Made by a program: the position numbers and the translations under genes
The notes under the pieces: model-generated
Seen by the model: only the letters and a program-made list of their open reading frames with translations
What the model was told of the DNA's origin: nothing
The model's database searches: none
Assembly (NCBI GenBank): GCA_038531315.1
Contig: JBCBBT010000036.1
Span: 1-34,927, forward strand
Length of the DNA stretch: 34,927 nucleotides
Direction of reading: 5' to 3'
Origin: JAJFFW01 sp038531315
GTDB taxonomy: Bacteria > Pseudomonadota > Alphaproteobacteria > Caulobacterales > Parvularculaceae
In this document: positions 18,001-26,306 of the stretch, piece after piece
How positions within the stretch are numbered: the first letter of the stretch is position 1
Layout: every line of letters starts with the position of its first letter

Positions 18001-18893
18001 TTGCAGGGCCTTTGAATGCGCTGAAAGCAACCGGCGAGATCATCATCGATCAGATTGACGCTGAAATTGTGACGCCGGAGGCGACCGGACTTGTCGATAT
18101 CACGGTCGTCGCCGACAGCGCCGGCGAGCAGCCGACACCCCTTGCGAGACCCGTGACGCAGGCGTCGGCTCCTTTCGACCTCACCATTAAAGTGTCGGCT
18201 GACGACAAGATATTCGTGCGCGGGCGCGGTCTTGAGAGCGAGTGGCGCACGGACGTCACCGTAACAACATCACGCGATACGCCGATTGTGATCGGATCGG
18301 TAAACCTTCGGCGCGGCGTATTCGATTTTTCCGGCCGTCGTTTCGAGATCACGAAAGGCGTTCTTTCATTTGACCGACTATCGGCGAACAACCCGGTCCT
18401 CGATATCGTCGCGGCATATGAAACGCAGGACGACGTGACCGCGCGCATCGTTGTTTCCGGACGCGCGCAATCGCCGTCGATCGAGCTGGAATCCTCGCCG
18501 TCGCTACCGAAAGAAGACGTCATGGCGCTTGTGTTGTTCGGCAAGCCGGCGACGGAACTGTCGGCCATCGAATCACTGCAAATGGCGCAGGCGCTTGCAC
18601 AGCTCGGCGGCGTTGGTCCCTTCGGCGGCGGCGGCGGGGTTGCTGGCGCAGCGCGTGGCGCATTGGGTCTTGACCTTCTCAATGTCGACTTTGATTCTGA
18701 GACCGGCGGCAGCGCGCTGACGGTCGGAAAATATGTAGCGGACGGGCTGTTTGTGTCAGCGACGCAAGACGTCCGCGGAGAAAATGGCTCGGTGCGCGTC
18801 GAATACGAGATCAGGGACAACATCACAGTCGAAACGGAGCTGAACCAGAACGGCGATCAGACCGTTTCGGCGAACTGGAAACGGGACTTTTAA
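15075..18893 (+). CDS. tamB: TamB, AsmA-like periplasm-spanning translocation protein
   Basis: Large (1272 residues) inner-membrane-anchored periplasmic protein that pairs with TamA; the length is close to the 1259 residues of E. coli TamB. One N-terminal membrane anchor covers about residues 4-26. The long middle is a repetitive beta-rich region, as expected for a lipid-conducting beta-taco. The C-terminal third is the TamB/DUF490 domain, including VNLRRGVFDFSGRRFEITKG and EDVMALVLFGKPATELS, and the protein ends in WKRDF. The TGATG overlap with tamA indicates coupled translation. A Gly-rich GGVGPFGGGGGVAGAARG stretch near residue 1180 is typical of the family. Confidence 0.93.
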   Translation: MRKILIFSGIALTGLAVLAAIGFGWLFKTGSGRDFIIGQLEPQIEKALGGEARIGVLEGAPPSRIVIRDVVLSHSDDPWLTFDEATLVWSPLSLLTRKISVDLTDVSGLSLLALPPERPQDNPEAPPKGFELPSALPHVSVKKLTLSEIYIAPEIAGRPVTLNGAGALNMGGRALSTTFDGQTADGKDAVRWAVDIDAAANKGAVALEIFSDDDGIAQAARLDGPLKITVVGDGPLDNLVLTIDGEAGALGGVVAKSTFSGKTGARRAALAGTLNLGPAFAALAPTLGDTVAFDAEISERDNGANIVINEMSSRAGRLIGSAGWRNQRGVLAEATTDAVLTLSAQTIPAMTTISGEKIALKVALERNRDGFTLNANLSGDGAALALEEVQTDLSSTLKGPLTLELKANTEALELLRNGVRLTGYADIDVENAASLSRLEASLGGQSVFDGAAQYRFEDGDVHARGAVRIPTKTASLLLPSYAPQGAITGDIAVTGTVDNFRVNLRGDAPSASLNDQAIPPIRATADIGNLPSRPAGEFMVFAENANGKLKARIDTAADGLMTVRDILYAAENFELKGDAAFNPENGAAHLDLTYKGEEGATPAPHLPLEGTAVIKGALSAGGAAQLELMTDRLASSNFAVEDLSIVAAGPAEAIDVKAQAATILVNGADPITALQMAATVRNAQAPTARLTELALRYGNVPVTLSQSADFAFGDGVAVSNLKAAIGGNGLLAADAAFSKTRWRADITVNDVPVRAAAGFANLAFILDTDKKEYASGTFGYRPDTAETEDTELGGVFTWTQGGLAIRDNKAVDALSVDVILPLMLKRSPSLTAAINGAIDGSVAYDGKVTDIAGYLPDGAQGLEGLIDISLALGGTLEAPEIEGRAALRDGAYTELASGVSLENISANAEASVLGETTQVAFSGGASGAGQAEQSILLKGNAQIGGESALNAVITMNEAQISALPIVTTKSSGEIRIAGPLNALKATGEIIIDQIDAEIVTPEATGLVDITVVADSAGEQPTPLARPVTQASAPFDLTIKVSADDKIFVRGRGLESEWRTDVTVTTSRDTPIVIGSVNLRRGVFDFSGRRFEITKGVLSFDRLSANNPVLDIVAAYETQDDVTARIVVSGRAQSPSIELESSPSLPKEDVMALVLFGKPATELSAIESLQMAQALAQLGGVGPFGGGGGVAGAARGALGLDLLNVDFDSETGGSALTVGKYVADGLFVSATQDVRGENGSVRVEYEIRDNITVETELNQNGDQTVSANWKRDF

Positions 18894-18900
18894 TCCGGCC

Positions 18901-19449
18901 ATGGCAAACGCTTTGACACTGATCCGCATCGGCTTGATTGCGCCTTTTGTCTGGCTCTTCTTCACGCCAGCGGCATGGGCCATGAAAGGCGCATTTCTTG
19001 TTTTTACGCTGGCCGCACTTACGGACTATTTCGACGGAGCTGTCGCGCGCGCCCGCGGCGAGACAAGCGCCCTTGGCGCGGCGCTTGATCCCATTGCGGA
19101 CAAGCTTCTTGTCGCCGCCGCGTTACTCCTTCTTGTTCGCAATGGGTCGCTCGCCGGCCCCGGGGTCATCGGCGGTCTTGTGATTTTATTACGCGAAATT
19201 CTGGTGGGCGGGTTGCGCGAGGCATTGGCCGCGCGCGCGCAAACGATGCCGGTGACGCGGCTTGCGAAAATCAAGACCACTGTACAACTGGTCAGCCTCG
19301 GGCTCTTGATCGCTGCGATGCCGTCAGGGCTGATCGGGCCCGGTGCAGAACCGCTTGCGAAGGGCCTGTTCTGGTTCGCTGTTGTGCTTACGTTTTGGAC
19401 CGGCGCAGACTATACTCGTCGCGCGGTCGATATGTTGAGGCGCGCATAG
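18901..19449 (+). CDS. pgsA: CDP-diacylglycerol-glycerol-3-phosphate 3-phosphatidyltransferase
   Basis: Integral membrane enzyme making phosphatidylglycerophosphate, the committed step to phosphatidylglycerol and cardiolipin. It has 182 residues and a complete CDP-alcohol phosphotransferase motif: D42, D45-G46, A49-R50, G59, D63 and D67, with spacing as in the family. About four to five hydrophobic segments follow. It starts seven bases after tamB on the same strand, so phospholipid synthesis is linked to the TamAB lipid/protein transport genes. I see no clear ribosome site, fitting read-through translation from tamB. Assignment to PgsA over other CDP-alcohol transferases rests on length and the KIKTTVQL segment. 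Confidence 0.9.
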   Translation: MANALTLIRIGLIAPFVWLFFTPAAWAMKGAFLVFTLAALTDYFDGAVARARGETSALGAALDPIADKLLVAAALLLLVRNGSLAGPGVIGGLVILLREILVGGLREALAARAQTMPVTRLAKIKTTVQLVSLGLLIAAMPSGLIGPGAEPLAKGLFWFAVVLTFWTGADYTRRAVDMLRRA

Positions 19450-19505
19450 CGCATTCGCGTCGTACAAGAACCATCGGCGCGCGATTGCAGGGGACACCGC
19501 ACGCC

Positions 19506-20234
19506 ATGAACACCGCAAAAAGCGCACCATCGATCAACAGCGATCCGCCGGAAAAAGTCGACGAGAATGCATCGCATATTCTCGTTGTTGACGACGACGA
19601 TCGGATTCGAACTTTGTTGAAACAGTATCTCGCGCGGCATGGCTATCGCGTTTCGCTGGCTGCAAACGGCGAGGAAGCACGCAAGCTCATGGGCGCCGTT
19701 GAGTTCGACCTGATCATTCTCGACGTCATGATGCCGGGCGTTTCCGGTTTCGACCTGACAGAAAAGATCCGGGCGGCGTCAAATGTGCCGATCATTCTGC
19801 TAACGGCGCGCGGTCTCGCCGATGACCGCGTTGAAGGGCTGCGCCGCGGGGCGGATGATTACCTTTCCAAACCCTTCGATCCGCGCGAGTTGCTGTTGCG
19901 GGTGACGGCGTTGTTGCGACGCTCGGCGCCGCAGGCGAAGCAAGACATGCTGTCTTTTGGCGGCTGCACGTTTGAGCCCACGCGCGGCGAATTGCGGCGC
20001 GACGGATCAGCGGTCAAATTGACGAGCGGCGAACTTGCTCTCCTGCGCGCGCTCGCCCGCAAGCCGCGCGAGCCGATTTCAAGAGCAGCGCTCGCCGAGC
20101 AAACCTCGGCCTCCATGGAGCGCTCAGTCGATGTCCAGGTCACGCGCTTGCGCAAAAAAATTGAAAGCGATCCGCGCGCGCCGATCTATCTGCAAACCGT
20201 ACGCGGCGTCGGCTACGCCCTGATGGCGGATTGA
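19506..20234 (+). CDS. OmpR/PhoB-type response regulator
   Basis: A 242-residue two-component response regulator. The receiver domain (about 24-138) holds the acidic pocket D29-D31, phospho-acceptor D73 (LIILDVMMPG), T100 and K122. The winged-helix DNA-binding domain (about 150-238) ends in RLRKKIESDPRAPIYLQTVRGVGY, a typical OmpR-class C-terminus. The ATG at 19506 is chosen because earlier in-frame codons lie inside pgsA; AGGGGA about 12 nt upstream is a weak ribosome site. It overlaps or abuts the sensor kinase gene, so the pair is one system. The pattern is closest to alphaproteobacterial OmpR, but targets cannot be read here. Confidence 0.9.
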   Translation: MNTAKSAPSINSDPPEKVDENASHILVVDDDDRIRTLLKQYLARHGYRVSLAANGEEARKLMGAVEFDLIILDVMMPGVSGFDLTEKIRAASNVPIILLTARGLADDRVEGLRRGADDYLSKPFDPRELLLRVTALLRRSAPQAKQDMLSFGGCTFEPTRGELRRDGSAVKLTSGELALLRALARKPREPISRAALAEQTSASMERSVDVQVTRLRKKIESDPRAPIYLQTVRGVGYALMAD

Positions 20235-20239
20235 AATAT

Positions 20240-21550
20240 ATGCTGCGCCGGTTCATGCCAAAGAGCCTTTATGCGCGCATTGCGCTGATCGTCATACTGC
20301 CGATCTTTTTGATCCAGTCCGTGATCACCTATATCTTTTTCGTCCGGCACTGGGAGCTGGTTTCCGGCAACCTTTCCGCCAACGCCGCCGGACAAATCGC
20401 GCTGGTCTCATCGCTTCACGAACAAGCCGCCTCACAGGAGGCCCGGCGATCCGTCGAGGAGATGGCGCTTGTTGATCTCGACATCACAGTCCGCTTCGAG
20501 CCGAATACGGTGATCCCCCAGGAAGACAAGATTTCGATTTTATCCTTGTACAATCAAAGCCTTGATCGCGAACTGAACGCCCGGCTCGACCGCGCATTCT
20601 GGATCAATACAGTAAGCTGGCCCGCCTACATCGAAGTCCGCGTTCAACAAGATAACGGCCATCTCGTATTTTACGTCCGGCGCGACCGAATATACGCGAC
20701 CAACGGCCCGATTTTCTTTGTCTGGCTGATCGCGACATCTTTGTTAATTGGCTGGATTGCGATCATCTTCATGCGCAATCAGGTGCGCTCGATTCTGAGG
20801 CTTGCGAACGCCGCCGAAGCCTTCGGTCGCGGCCGCGACGCCCCCGACTTCAGGCCAACCGGGGCCCGGGAGGTCAGGCGCGCAGGTCGCGCTTTCATCG
20901 CCATGCGTGAACGGATCAATCGCCACCTCAAACAGAGAACCACAATGCTGGCGGGCGTCAGTCATGACCTCAAAACGCCGCTCACCCGCATGAAACTCGC
21001 CCTCGCCATGTTACCCGAAAGCGACGACGCCGCCGGACTGCGCGCTGACGTCGACGAGATGGAGAAGATGCTTGAGGGCTATCTTGATTTTGCCCGCGAT
21101 CTTTCCACAGATGAATTGCAAGACGATGTTGACGTCTCGGAGCTGGTTGATGAAATCGTCGCAGCCGTCGCCCGCAGCGGTCACGAACCAATCGTCGCCG
21201 TTGAGCCGGACCTTAAAGTGACGGCACGGCGGGATGCGTTGCGGCGCGCATTGACCAACCTTATCAGCAATAGCCTGAAATACGCCGACCATGTATGGCT
21301 CGGCGTCGCGCGGCTCGGCGATGATGTGATTTTTACCGTAGAAGATGACGGCCCCGGTATTGATCCCACCGATTATGAAGACGCCTTCCGGCCCTTTGTG
21401 CGCCTTGATGAGGCGCGCAACCAGAATATCAGCGGCGTCGGGCTTGGGCTCTCCGTCGTGCGCGATGTCGCGCGTAGCCATGGTGGTGATATTGTTCTGG
21501 GGCGATCGGACAAAGGCGGTCTGCGGGCGGCGTTGCGCATCCCCGCGTGA
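20240..21550 (+). CDS. EnvZ-like membrane sensor histidine kinase
   Basis: A 436-residue sensor kinase, partner of the preceding regulator. Two membrane segments (about 13-35 and 157-179) flank a periplasmic sensor region of about 120 residues. A HAMP linker follows, then the phospho-acceptor H242 in GVSHDLKTPLTRMK, N-box N340/N344, G1 DDGPGI (369-374) and G2 GVGLGL (399-404). The H-box pattern GVSHDLKTPLTRMKL is that of EnvZ-type kinases. I take the ATG at 20240, five bases after the regulator stop; a TTG at 20231 overlapping that stop is the alternative and adds three residues. The signal is unknown; osmotic or envelope stress is plausible from the TamAB neighbours. Confidence 0.9.
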   Translation: MLRRFMPKSLYARIALIVILPIFLIQSVITYIFFVRHWELVSGNLSANAAGQIALVSSLHEQAASQEARRSVEEMALVDLDITVRFEPNTVIPQEDKISILSLYNQSLDRELNARLDRAFWINTVSWPAYIEVRVQQDNGHLVFYVRRDRIYATNGPIFFVWLIATSLLIGWIAIIFMRNQVRSILRLANAAEAFGRGRDAPDFRPTGAREVRRAGRAFIAMRERINRHLKQRTTMLAGVSHDLKTPLTRMKLALAMLPESDDAAGLRADVDEMEKMLEGYLDFARDLSTDELQDDVDVSELVDEIVAAVARSGHEPIVAVEPDLKVTARRDALRRALTNLISNSLKYADHVWLGVARLGDDVIFTVEDDGPGIDPTDYEDAFRPFVRLDEARNQNISGVGLGLSVVRDVARSHGGDIVLGRSDKGGLRAALRIPA

Positions 21551-21571
21551 TCACCTTTTTTAAAGGCAAAC

Positions 21572-22409
21572 TTACGAGCGGCGCAATTCTTCGGCGCGCC
21601 GCGCCGCCGCCGCCGCCGCTTCTTTCACGAGCACTTCAAGCCGGTTTTTGTCGCCTTCAAGGATATCGAGCGCCGCCGCTGTTGTGCCGCCGGGCGAGGT
21701 GACCGCTTTTTTGAGGGCCGCCGCCGCCTCACTGCGCGCCTCCAACAAAGCCCCGGCCCCTGTCGCCGTCGCTCGCGCAAGCAATGCAGCGTCGGCGGGT
21801 GCGAGACCGAGCGCGACGCCCGCCTTCTCAAGCGCTTGCGTGAACAGAAAGAAATACGCCGGTCCGCTGCCCGAGATCGCGGTCACAACATCTATCGCCT
21901 CTTCGCTTTCGACCGATACGACGACGCCGGACGCCGCCAATAAAGTCGCGAGGCGTTTGCGCATGTCCGCATCAATCGCCGGCGGCGCATAAAGCCCGCA
22001 CGCGCCCTTGCCGATTGAAGACGGCAGGTTCGGCATCCCGCGCAACCCGCGGCGCGCCCCCCAGTTCACCAGAGATCGCCGCTATCGTCTTGCCAGCCAT
22101 GACGGACAAAACGCAGGCCGACGCCGCGCTTTCAGCAAAGTCCGGCAAGATCGATGCGGATATTTGGGGTTTGACGGCGACAACCAGAACATCGACGGCA
22201 AGATCCTTACCAGGATTAATCGCCATCCCGGCAGTTTGCGCAGTCATACGGTTTTGATCCGGAACCGCGGGATCGAATATCGCAGAACGCGCGGCGTCGA
22301 TGATCCCGCCTTCGAGCCAGCCGCGCAACAATGCGCCGCCCATTGACCCGGCGCCGATCAGACCAACAGAAGTCTTCTTTACTTGGGAGGGCTTTGCCAC
22401 TTTCGCCAT
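21572..22409 (-). pseudogene. proC: Pyrroline-5-carboxylate reductase, interrupted by a frameshift
   Basis: Last enzyme of proline synthesis, reducing pyrroline-5-carboxylate with NAD(P)H. The N-terminal Rossmann half (GLIGAGSMGGALLRG, VLVVAVKP) is read in one frame to R124 of GGAPRVAR. The C-terminal half (MPNLPSSIGKG, ISGSGPAYFFLF, TSPGGTTAAALDIL) is read in another frame from 22036. Only one base (22037) separates the Arg codon from the Met codon where family members have a full codon (R-x-MPN). A two-base loss there explains the break exactly: restoring it gives an 840-nt frame, 279 residues, normal for ProC. Either the gene is broken or the assembly has an error. It is the third gene after ubiK and the YbjN gene. 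Confidence 0.88.
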
Positions 22410-22470
22410 ACGGTAAGGCTAGTGCGCTGGGGGCGCGCGGCAAAGGCCAATTTGCTACTTTGGCTGCTGA

Positions 22471-22974
22471 TCAAGCCGATCCCGCCGTTTCAAATAGAGA
22501 GGCTTCGAGCGCCTCCTCCGGCGTCTTGCCGCCCCAGATCAGATAATTGAACGCCGGAAAGAACCGATCAATCGCTTCGCCTGCGCCGCGAATAAGACAT
22601 TGCGCCTGCATCGCGTCCAGAGCGCCGTCTTCCGGCAACACCACCGCATTGCGGAATACAATACTGAGGTCCTCGGACCATAGATCGAAATGTCCGATCC
22701 ACAGGCGTTCATTGACCATCGCGACGAGCCGCGCGGCTTCCATGACCATGTTGGACGGCGCTTTCAGATCGAGCGGCGCGCCCATTTGGACTGTCGATAA
22801 TTCCGGGCGCCAGGTGAACCACACGCCAGCTTCACGCCAGACGCCTGGGATCGCCAGGTGCAGCTCGGCCGTGTCGACACGCTCTGCGTCCATATCCAGA
22901 GAGGCGGCGGCGGCCTCCACTGCGTCAAGCGGATCGGCGACGGCTTCCGGGGCTTCGAGCAGTTCAATCGACAT
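22471..22974 (-). CDS. YbjN domain-containing protein
   Basis: A 167-residue cytoplasmic protein of the YbjN (DUF1790-like) family, which adopts a fold like type III secretion chaperones; in E. coli YbjN affects motility and stress responses, but its biochemical role is unclear. The family pattern is seen in VWFTWRPELSTVQMGAPLDL, RLVAMVNERLWIGHFDLW and GKTPEEALEASLFETAG. I start at 22974 because AAAGGAG lies five bases upstream; the frame stays open further upstream but that region is unlike the family. It sits between ubiK and proC, a neighbourhood common in alphaproteobacteria. Confidence 0.88.
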   Translation of the reverse strand: MSIELLEAPEAVADPLDAVEAAAASLDMDAERVDTAELHLAIPGVWREAGVWFTWRPELSTVQMGAPLDLKAPSNMVMEAARLVAMVNERLWIGHFDLWSEDLSIVFRNAVVLPEDGALDAMQAQCLIRGAGEAIDRFFPAFNYLIWGGKTPEEALEASLFETAGSA

Positions 22975-22979
22975 GCAGG

Positions 22980-22986
22980 CTCCTTT
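22980..22986 (-). promoter_or_regulatory. Ribosome binding site deciding the YbjN gene start
   Basis: AAAGGAG on the minus strand, five bases before the ATG at 22974; it excludes starts at 23064 and 23004. Confidence 0.75.
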
Positions 22987-23084
22987 TATGTGGTTGTGCT
23001 GCATGGCGATGACGCGGCGAGTCGCAAAACGCGACAAGGCCGCTTTTTCCCGTGTGGCGGGCAATCCGAGATTCAGCGCGCCTG

Positions 23085-23342
23085 TCAGGCGGAAGTTTTT
23101 TTCAACGCCGCCTCAAGGTCGGCGATTCGCGCGCTGAGCGATTCGTTTTCCTCGCGCGCCAGACGCGCCATATCTTGCACGGCCTCAAATTCCTCGCGGG
23201 TCACGAAATCCATATCAGCGACGAGCCTTTGCATGTGTCCGCGCAGAACCGTTTCCGTCTCCCGCCTGACGCCGTCCGCAGCGCCCGCGGCCTCCTGCAT
23301 AAATTTGGCGAGTTCATCGAAAAACGGGCTACGGGTTTGCAT
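23085..23342 (-). CDS. ubiK: UbiK/BMFP-family ubiquinone accessory factor
   Basis: An 85-residue protein of the BMFP (YqiC/UbiK, DUF526) family. In enterobacteria it binds UbiJ and membranes and supports aerobic ubiquinone synthesis. The signature is the N-terminal amphipathic part FFDELAKFMQEAAGAADGVR followed by MDFVTREEFEAVQDMA and a C-terminal coiled coil (about 55-80, heptad pattern around ENESLSARIADLEAALKK). Length is normal. It is the first gene of the minus-strand unit with the YbjN gene and proC and is divergent from lgt. Confidence 0.88.
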   Translation of the reverse strand: MQTRSPFFDELAKFMQEAAGAADGVRRETETVLRGHMQRLVADMDFVTREEFEAVQDMARLAREENESLSARIADLEAALKKTSA

Positions 23343-23487
23343 GGAGCGGCTCCTGTTCGCATTACGGCGTCGAACGCCTATTTAGGGACTGTCTGGTGCA
23401 ATTGCGACGCCGAAAACAGCGACACCGCAGACAAAGCGCGCTAGGACAAGGCAAAAGTCGAAGATCGAAACGCCGCCGGGACCCCTT

Positions 23488-24414
23488 ATGAGCCTGCCCT
23501 ATCACAATATCGACCCGGTCGCGTTTGAGATTCCCATTCTCGGTCTGCCGATCCGCTGGTATTCGCTTGGTTATATTGGCGGCCTTGCGCTTGGCTGGTG
23601 GTATGTAACGCGCCTTTTGACGAATGCGCGGCTGTGGGCCAAAGGGCAAAACCCGCCCTTCTCACGGGCGCAGCTGGACGACATTGTCTTCTGGGTCGCC
23701 ATCGGCGTGATCCTCGGCGGCCGGCTCGGGTATCTGTTCTTTTATGAGCCGTCGATTTTATTGCGGCCCTGGGAAGCCGTCGGAGCCGGTATGGACCCCG
23801 GCCTTATCAAGACGGCGATCGGCTGGATCCATTTTCCCCCGGCGCTGAAACTCTGGAACGGCGGCATGTCTTTCCATGGCGGCCTGATCGGCGTGACGCT
23901 CGCCGGCATTCTTTATACGCGCAAGCACGGCCTCAATCCGCTGAGCACAGGCGATCTGTTCGCCTGCGCCGCCCCCATTGGCATCTTCCTGGTGCGGATT
24001 GCCAATTTTATCAATGGCGAGCTTTACGGCAGGCCATGGGATGGTCCGTGGGCGATGCAATTCCCGGCGGTCAACGAATTCGGCCAACGGATCATGACCG
24101 AGCCGCGCCACCCGAGCCAACTCTACGAAGCGGCGCTCGAAGGGTTGGTGTTATTTTTTGTTATCCGGATCGCGACGCACATGTTTGGTTTTCTGAAACG
24201 ACCCGGCGCAACGATTGGCCTGTTTCTGTCCGGATACGCCTTATCGCGCATTTTTGTTGAGAATTTTCGAGAACCTGACGCGCATATGCCGGACTTCCCC
24301 CTTGGCGTCACCATGGGCATGATTTTGTCGACGCCGATGCTGTTGTTCGGTTTGTGGCTGATCTGGCGCACCCGCGCTGACGCCCCCAAAGCGGCGACCA
24401 AACCGGCCTCATGA
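23488..24414 (+). CDS. lgt: Prolipoprotein diacylglyceryl transferase
   Basis: Inner-membrane enzyme that transfers diacylglycerol from phosphatidylglycerol to the lipobox cysteine of prolipoproteins. It has 308 residues with about seven membrane spans. Diagnostic parts are IRWYSLGYIGGLALGWWY near the start, GGMSFHGGLIG with the conserved catalytic-region histidine, and RIANFINGELYGRPW, a variant of the Lgt signature. ILGGRLGYLFFYEP and HPSQLYEAALEG also match. It overlaps the next start by four bases (ATGA). One substrate in this window could be the PON-like lipoprotein. Confidence 0.95.
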   Translation: MSLPYHNIDPVAFEIPILGLPIRWYSLGYIGGLALGWWYVTRLLTNARLWAKGQNPPFSRAQLDDIVFWVAIGVILGGRLGYLFFYEPSILLRPWEAVGAGMDPGLIKTAIGWIHFPPALKLWNGGMSFHGGLIGVTLAGILYTRKHGLNPLSTGDLFACAAPIGIFLVRIANFINGELYGRPWDGPWAMQFPAVNEFGQRIMTEPRHPSQLYEAALEGLVLFFVIRIATHMFGFLKRPGATIGLFLSGYALSRIFVENFREPDAHMPDFPLGVTMGMILSTPMLLFGLWLIWRTRADAPKAATKPAS

Positions 24415-25532
24415 GCGACGCCGCCGACACAAGAATGACGCCGGAGACGACGCCGCTCGAGGAGCGGCTGATCAGGCTGATCAAAGCAAATGGTCCTATC
24501 ACCATCGCCGATTATATGGCGGACGCGCTCGGCCATCCCCATGACGGCTATTATACAACGCGCAACGCGATTGGCGCCGAAGGCGACTTCACAACGGCGC
24601 CCGAGATAACACAAATCTTTGGCGAACTTGTCGGTCTCTGGCTGGTCCAGTCCTGGATCGATTTGGGTGAGCCCGCCGCATTCAATCTGATTGAACTCGG
24701 CCCCGGCCGCGGGGTCCTGATGGCCGATGTCATGCGGGCCGCGCGGCTGCGTCCGGACTTTGCACGCGCCGCCCACCTTTATCTCGTCGAGGCGAGCGGG
24801 CGTCTGCGCCACGAACAACAACAGCGCCTGGCCGCCGTCGGGTCGCTTAAACTCGATTGGCTCGACAGTTTCGATGACGCCCCCGAAGGCCCTTGTCTTA
24901 TTGTCGCGAACGAATTTTTCGATTGCCTGCCGATCCGCCAGTTCGTCCGGCGTGAGACCGGTTGGCGCGAACAGCTGGTCGGACTGAATGATGATCAAAC
25001 GGGCCTCGGGTTTATCGACGCCGCCGCGCCGCCGCTGCCTGAAACACCGCTTCCCGATGCAGCGGCGGTCGAGCGCGGCTGCGTCTATGAAGTCAGCGAA
25101 GAAGCGGACACGCTGGCGCGCACGATTGCGCGCCGCCTGAAGGACCATCCGGGGCGCGCATTGATCATCGACTATGGCCGCCTGCAATCGGGCGCCGGCG
25201 ATACGCTTCAGGCGGTGCGCGGCCACGCGTTCTGGCCGGTCCTCGCCTCGCCGGGCCGCGCGGACATAACCGCCCATGTCGACTTTGAGGCGATCGCCAA
25301 CGCCGCTATTGAAACTGGCGCTGGCGTCTTCGGCCCGATACCGCAAGGCGCCTTTCTGGAAAATCTGGGGCTCAGCGCCCGCCTTGAGCGCCTCTGCGCG
25401 GGCAAAGCCCCAAAGGTTCAGGCGGAAATCCATGCCGGCGCACACCGCGTCGCCGCGCCGTCGCAAATGGGCGAGATCTTCAAAGCGTTGTGCATCAGTG
25501 CGCCGCAGCTGCCGCGCCCGCCGGCTTTTTAG
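24411..25532 (+). CDS. MidA/NDUFAF7-family SAM-dependent methyltransferase
   Basis: A 373-residue class I methyltransferase of the DUF185/MidA family. The mitochondrial relative NDUFAF7 methylates an arginine of complex I subunit NDUFS2 during assembly; the bacterial substrate is not established. It shows GDFTTAPEITQIFGEL (58-73) and the SAM-binding ELGPGRG (95-101), followed by IVANEFFDCLPIRQF, all diagnostic. It starts inside the lgt stop and its own stop is directly followed by the pgeF start, so lgt, this gene and pgeF form one tight operon. Confidence 0.9.
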   Translation: MSDAADTRMTPETTPLEERLIRLIKANGPITIADYMADALGHPHDGYYTTRNAIGAEGDFTTAPEITQIFGELVGLWLVQSWIDLGEPAAFNLIELGPGRGVLMADVMRAARLRPDFARAAHLYLVEASGRLRHEQQQRLAAVGSLKLDWLDSFDDAPEGPCLIVANEFFDCLPIRQFVRRETGWREQLVGLNDDQTGLGFIDAAAPPLPETPLPDAAAVERGCVYEVSEEADTLARTIARRLKDHPGRALIIDYGRLQSGAGDTLQAVRGHAFWPVLASPGRADITAHVDFEAIANAAIETGAGVFGPIPQGAFLENLGLSARLERLCAGKAPKVQAEIHAGAHRVAAPSQMGEIFKALCISAPQLPRPPAF

Positions 25533-26306
25533 ATGCAAGACCGCCCGCCCTTCGTAACGTCCGCAGCGCTCGCCGGCGCCGACGCCGCGCACGGGTTTTT
25601 CTCCCGGCTCGGCGGCGTATCGACGGGCCCTTTTGAAAGCCTCAACACCGGGCCCGGTTCCAGCGATGCGCCAGAAGCGGTTGCGGAAAACCGGGCGCGA
25701 TGCGCACGGGCGATTGGCGCCGATCCGCGCCATCTCACCACCTTGCACCAGATACATTCGGCGACGGTTGTCACAGCGCCATTTAACGGCGCGAGACCGG
25801 AAGCCGACGGCGTTGTGGCAAACCGACCGGGTCTCGCCCTTGGCGTCCTGACGGCGGACTGCATGCCGTTTTTGTTCATCGACCCACAATCGCGCGTGAT
25901 CGCCGCCGCCCATGCCGGCTGGCGCGGCGCGCTTGGCGGCGTCCTTGAAGCGACCGTCGACGCCATGTGCGCCCTTGGCGCCAGGCCCGATCAGATTATC
26001 GCCGGCGTTGGGCCCTGCCTGCGTCAGCCGAATTTCGAGGTCGGTATCGATCTTCTCAGCGCTTTCACGGATAAACATCCGCAGTCAGAGGAGTTTTTCA
26101 AACCGGGCGTCAATTCGGAAAAGCGCCAGTTCGATCTCGTCAGCTTCGGCATATGGCGGCTGGCGCAAGTCGGCGTCACAAAGACGGACGATGCGGCCAT
26201 TTGCACCCTCGCCGACAATGAGCGCTATTTCAGCTATCGGGCCGCACGGCGTTCCGGCCATGCCGACTATGGTCGCAATCTCTCGCTCATCATGTTGCCT
26301 GAATGA
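25533..26306 (+). CDS. pgeF: Peptidoglycan editing factor PgeF (YfiH/laccase-domain)
   Basis: A 257-residue cytoplasmic zinc enzyme of the DUF152 family; in E. coli PgeF removes wrongly incorporated L-Ser from peptidoglycan precursors, and human FAMIN relatives act on nucleosides. Zinc ligands are H75 (LHQIHSATV), C110 (LTADCMPFLF) and H127 (AAHAGWRG). GVGPCLRQPNFEVG and a C-terminal aromatic patch RYFSYRAARRSGHADYGRN-like region complete the family pattern. The start codon follows the previous stop with no gap, which fixes it. A possible hairpin lies downstream at 26318-26334 but has no U-run. Confidence 0.9.
   Translation: MQDRPPFVTSAALAGADAAHGFFSRLGGVSTGPFESLNTGPGSSDAPEAVAENRARCARAIGADPRHLTTLHQIHSATVVTAPFNGARPEADGVVANRPGLALGVLTADCMPFLFIDPQSRVIAAAHAGWRGALGGVLEATVDAMCALGARPDQIIAGVGPCLRQPNFEVGIDLLSAFTDKHPQSEEFFKPGVNSEKRQFDLVSFGIWRLAQVGVTKTDDAAICTLADNERYFSYRAARRSGHADYGRNLSLIMLPE

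Noticed and set aside
18050..18826. A 258-codon minus-strand frame
   Set aside because: Antisense to the DUF490 end of tamB; Ser/Thr/Arg-rich shadow.
21554..21566. CCTTT-TTT-AAAGG between the kinase gene and proC as a terminator
   Set aside because: Five A/T-rich pairs with no clear U-run after the stem; too weak to call.
22030..22045. Programmed frameshift in proC
   Set aside because: No slippery heptamer or stimulating structure is seen at the site, and ProC is not known to use one; a deletion or sequence error is simpler.
24123..26078. A 651-codon open frame on the minus strand across lgt, the MidA-like gene and pgeF
   Set aside because: It is antisense to three clearly recognisable genes, has no family-like segments and is Arg-rich, as expected for a shadow frame in GC-rich DNA.
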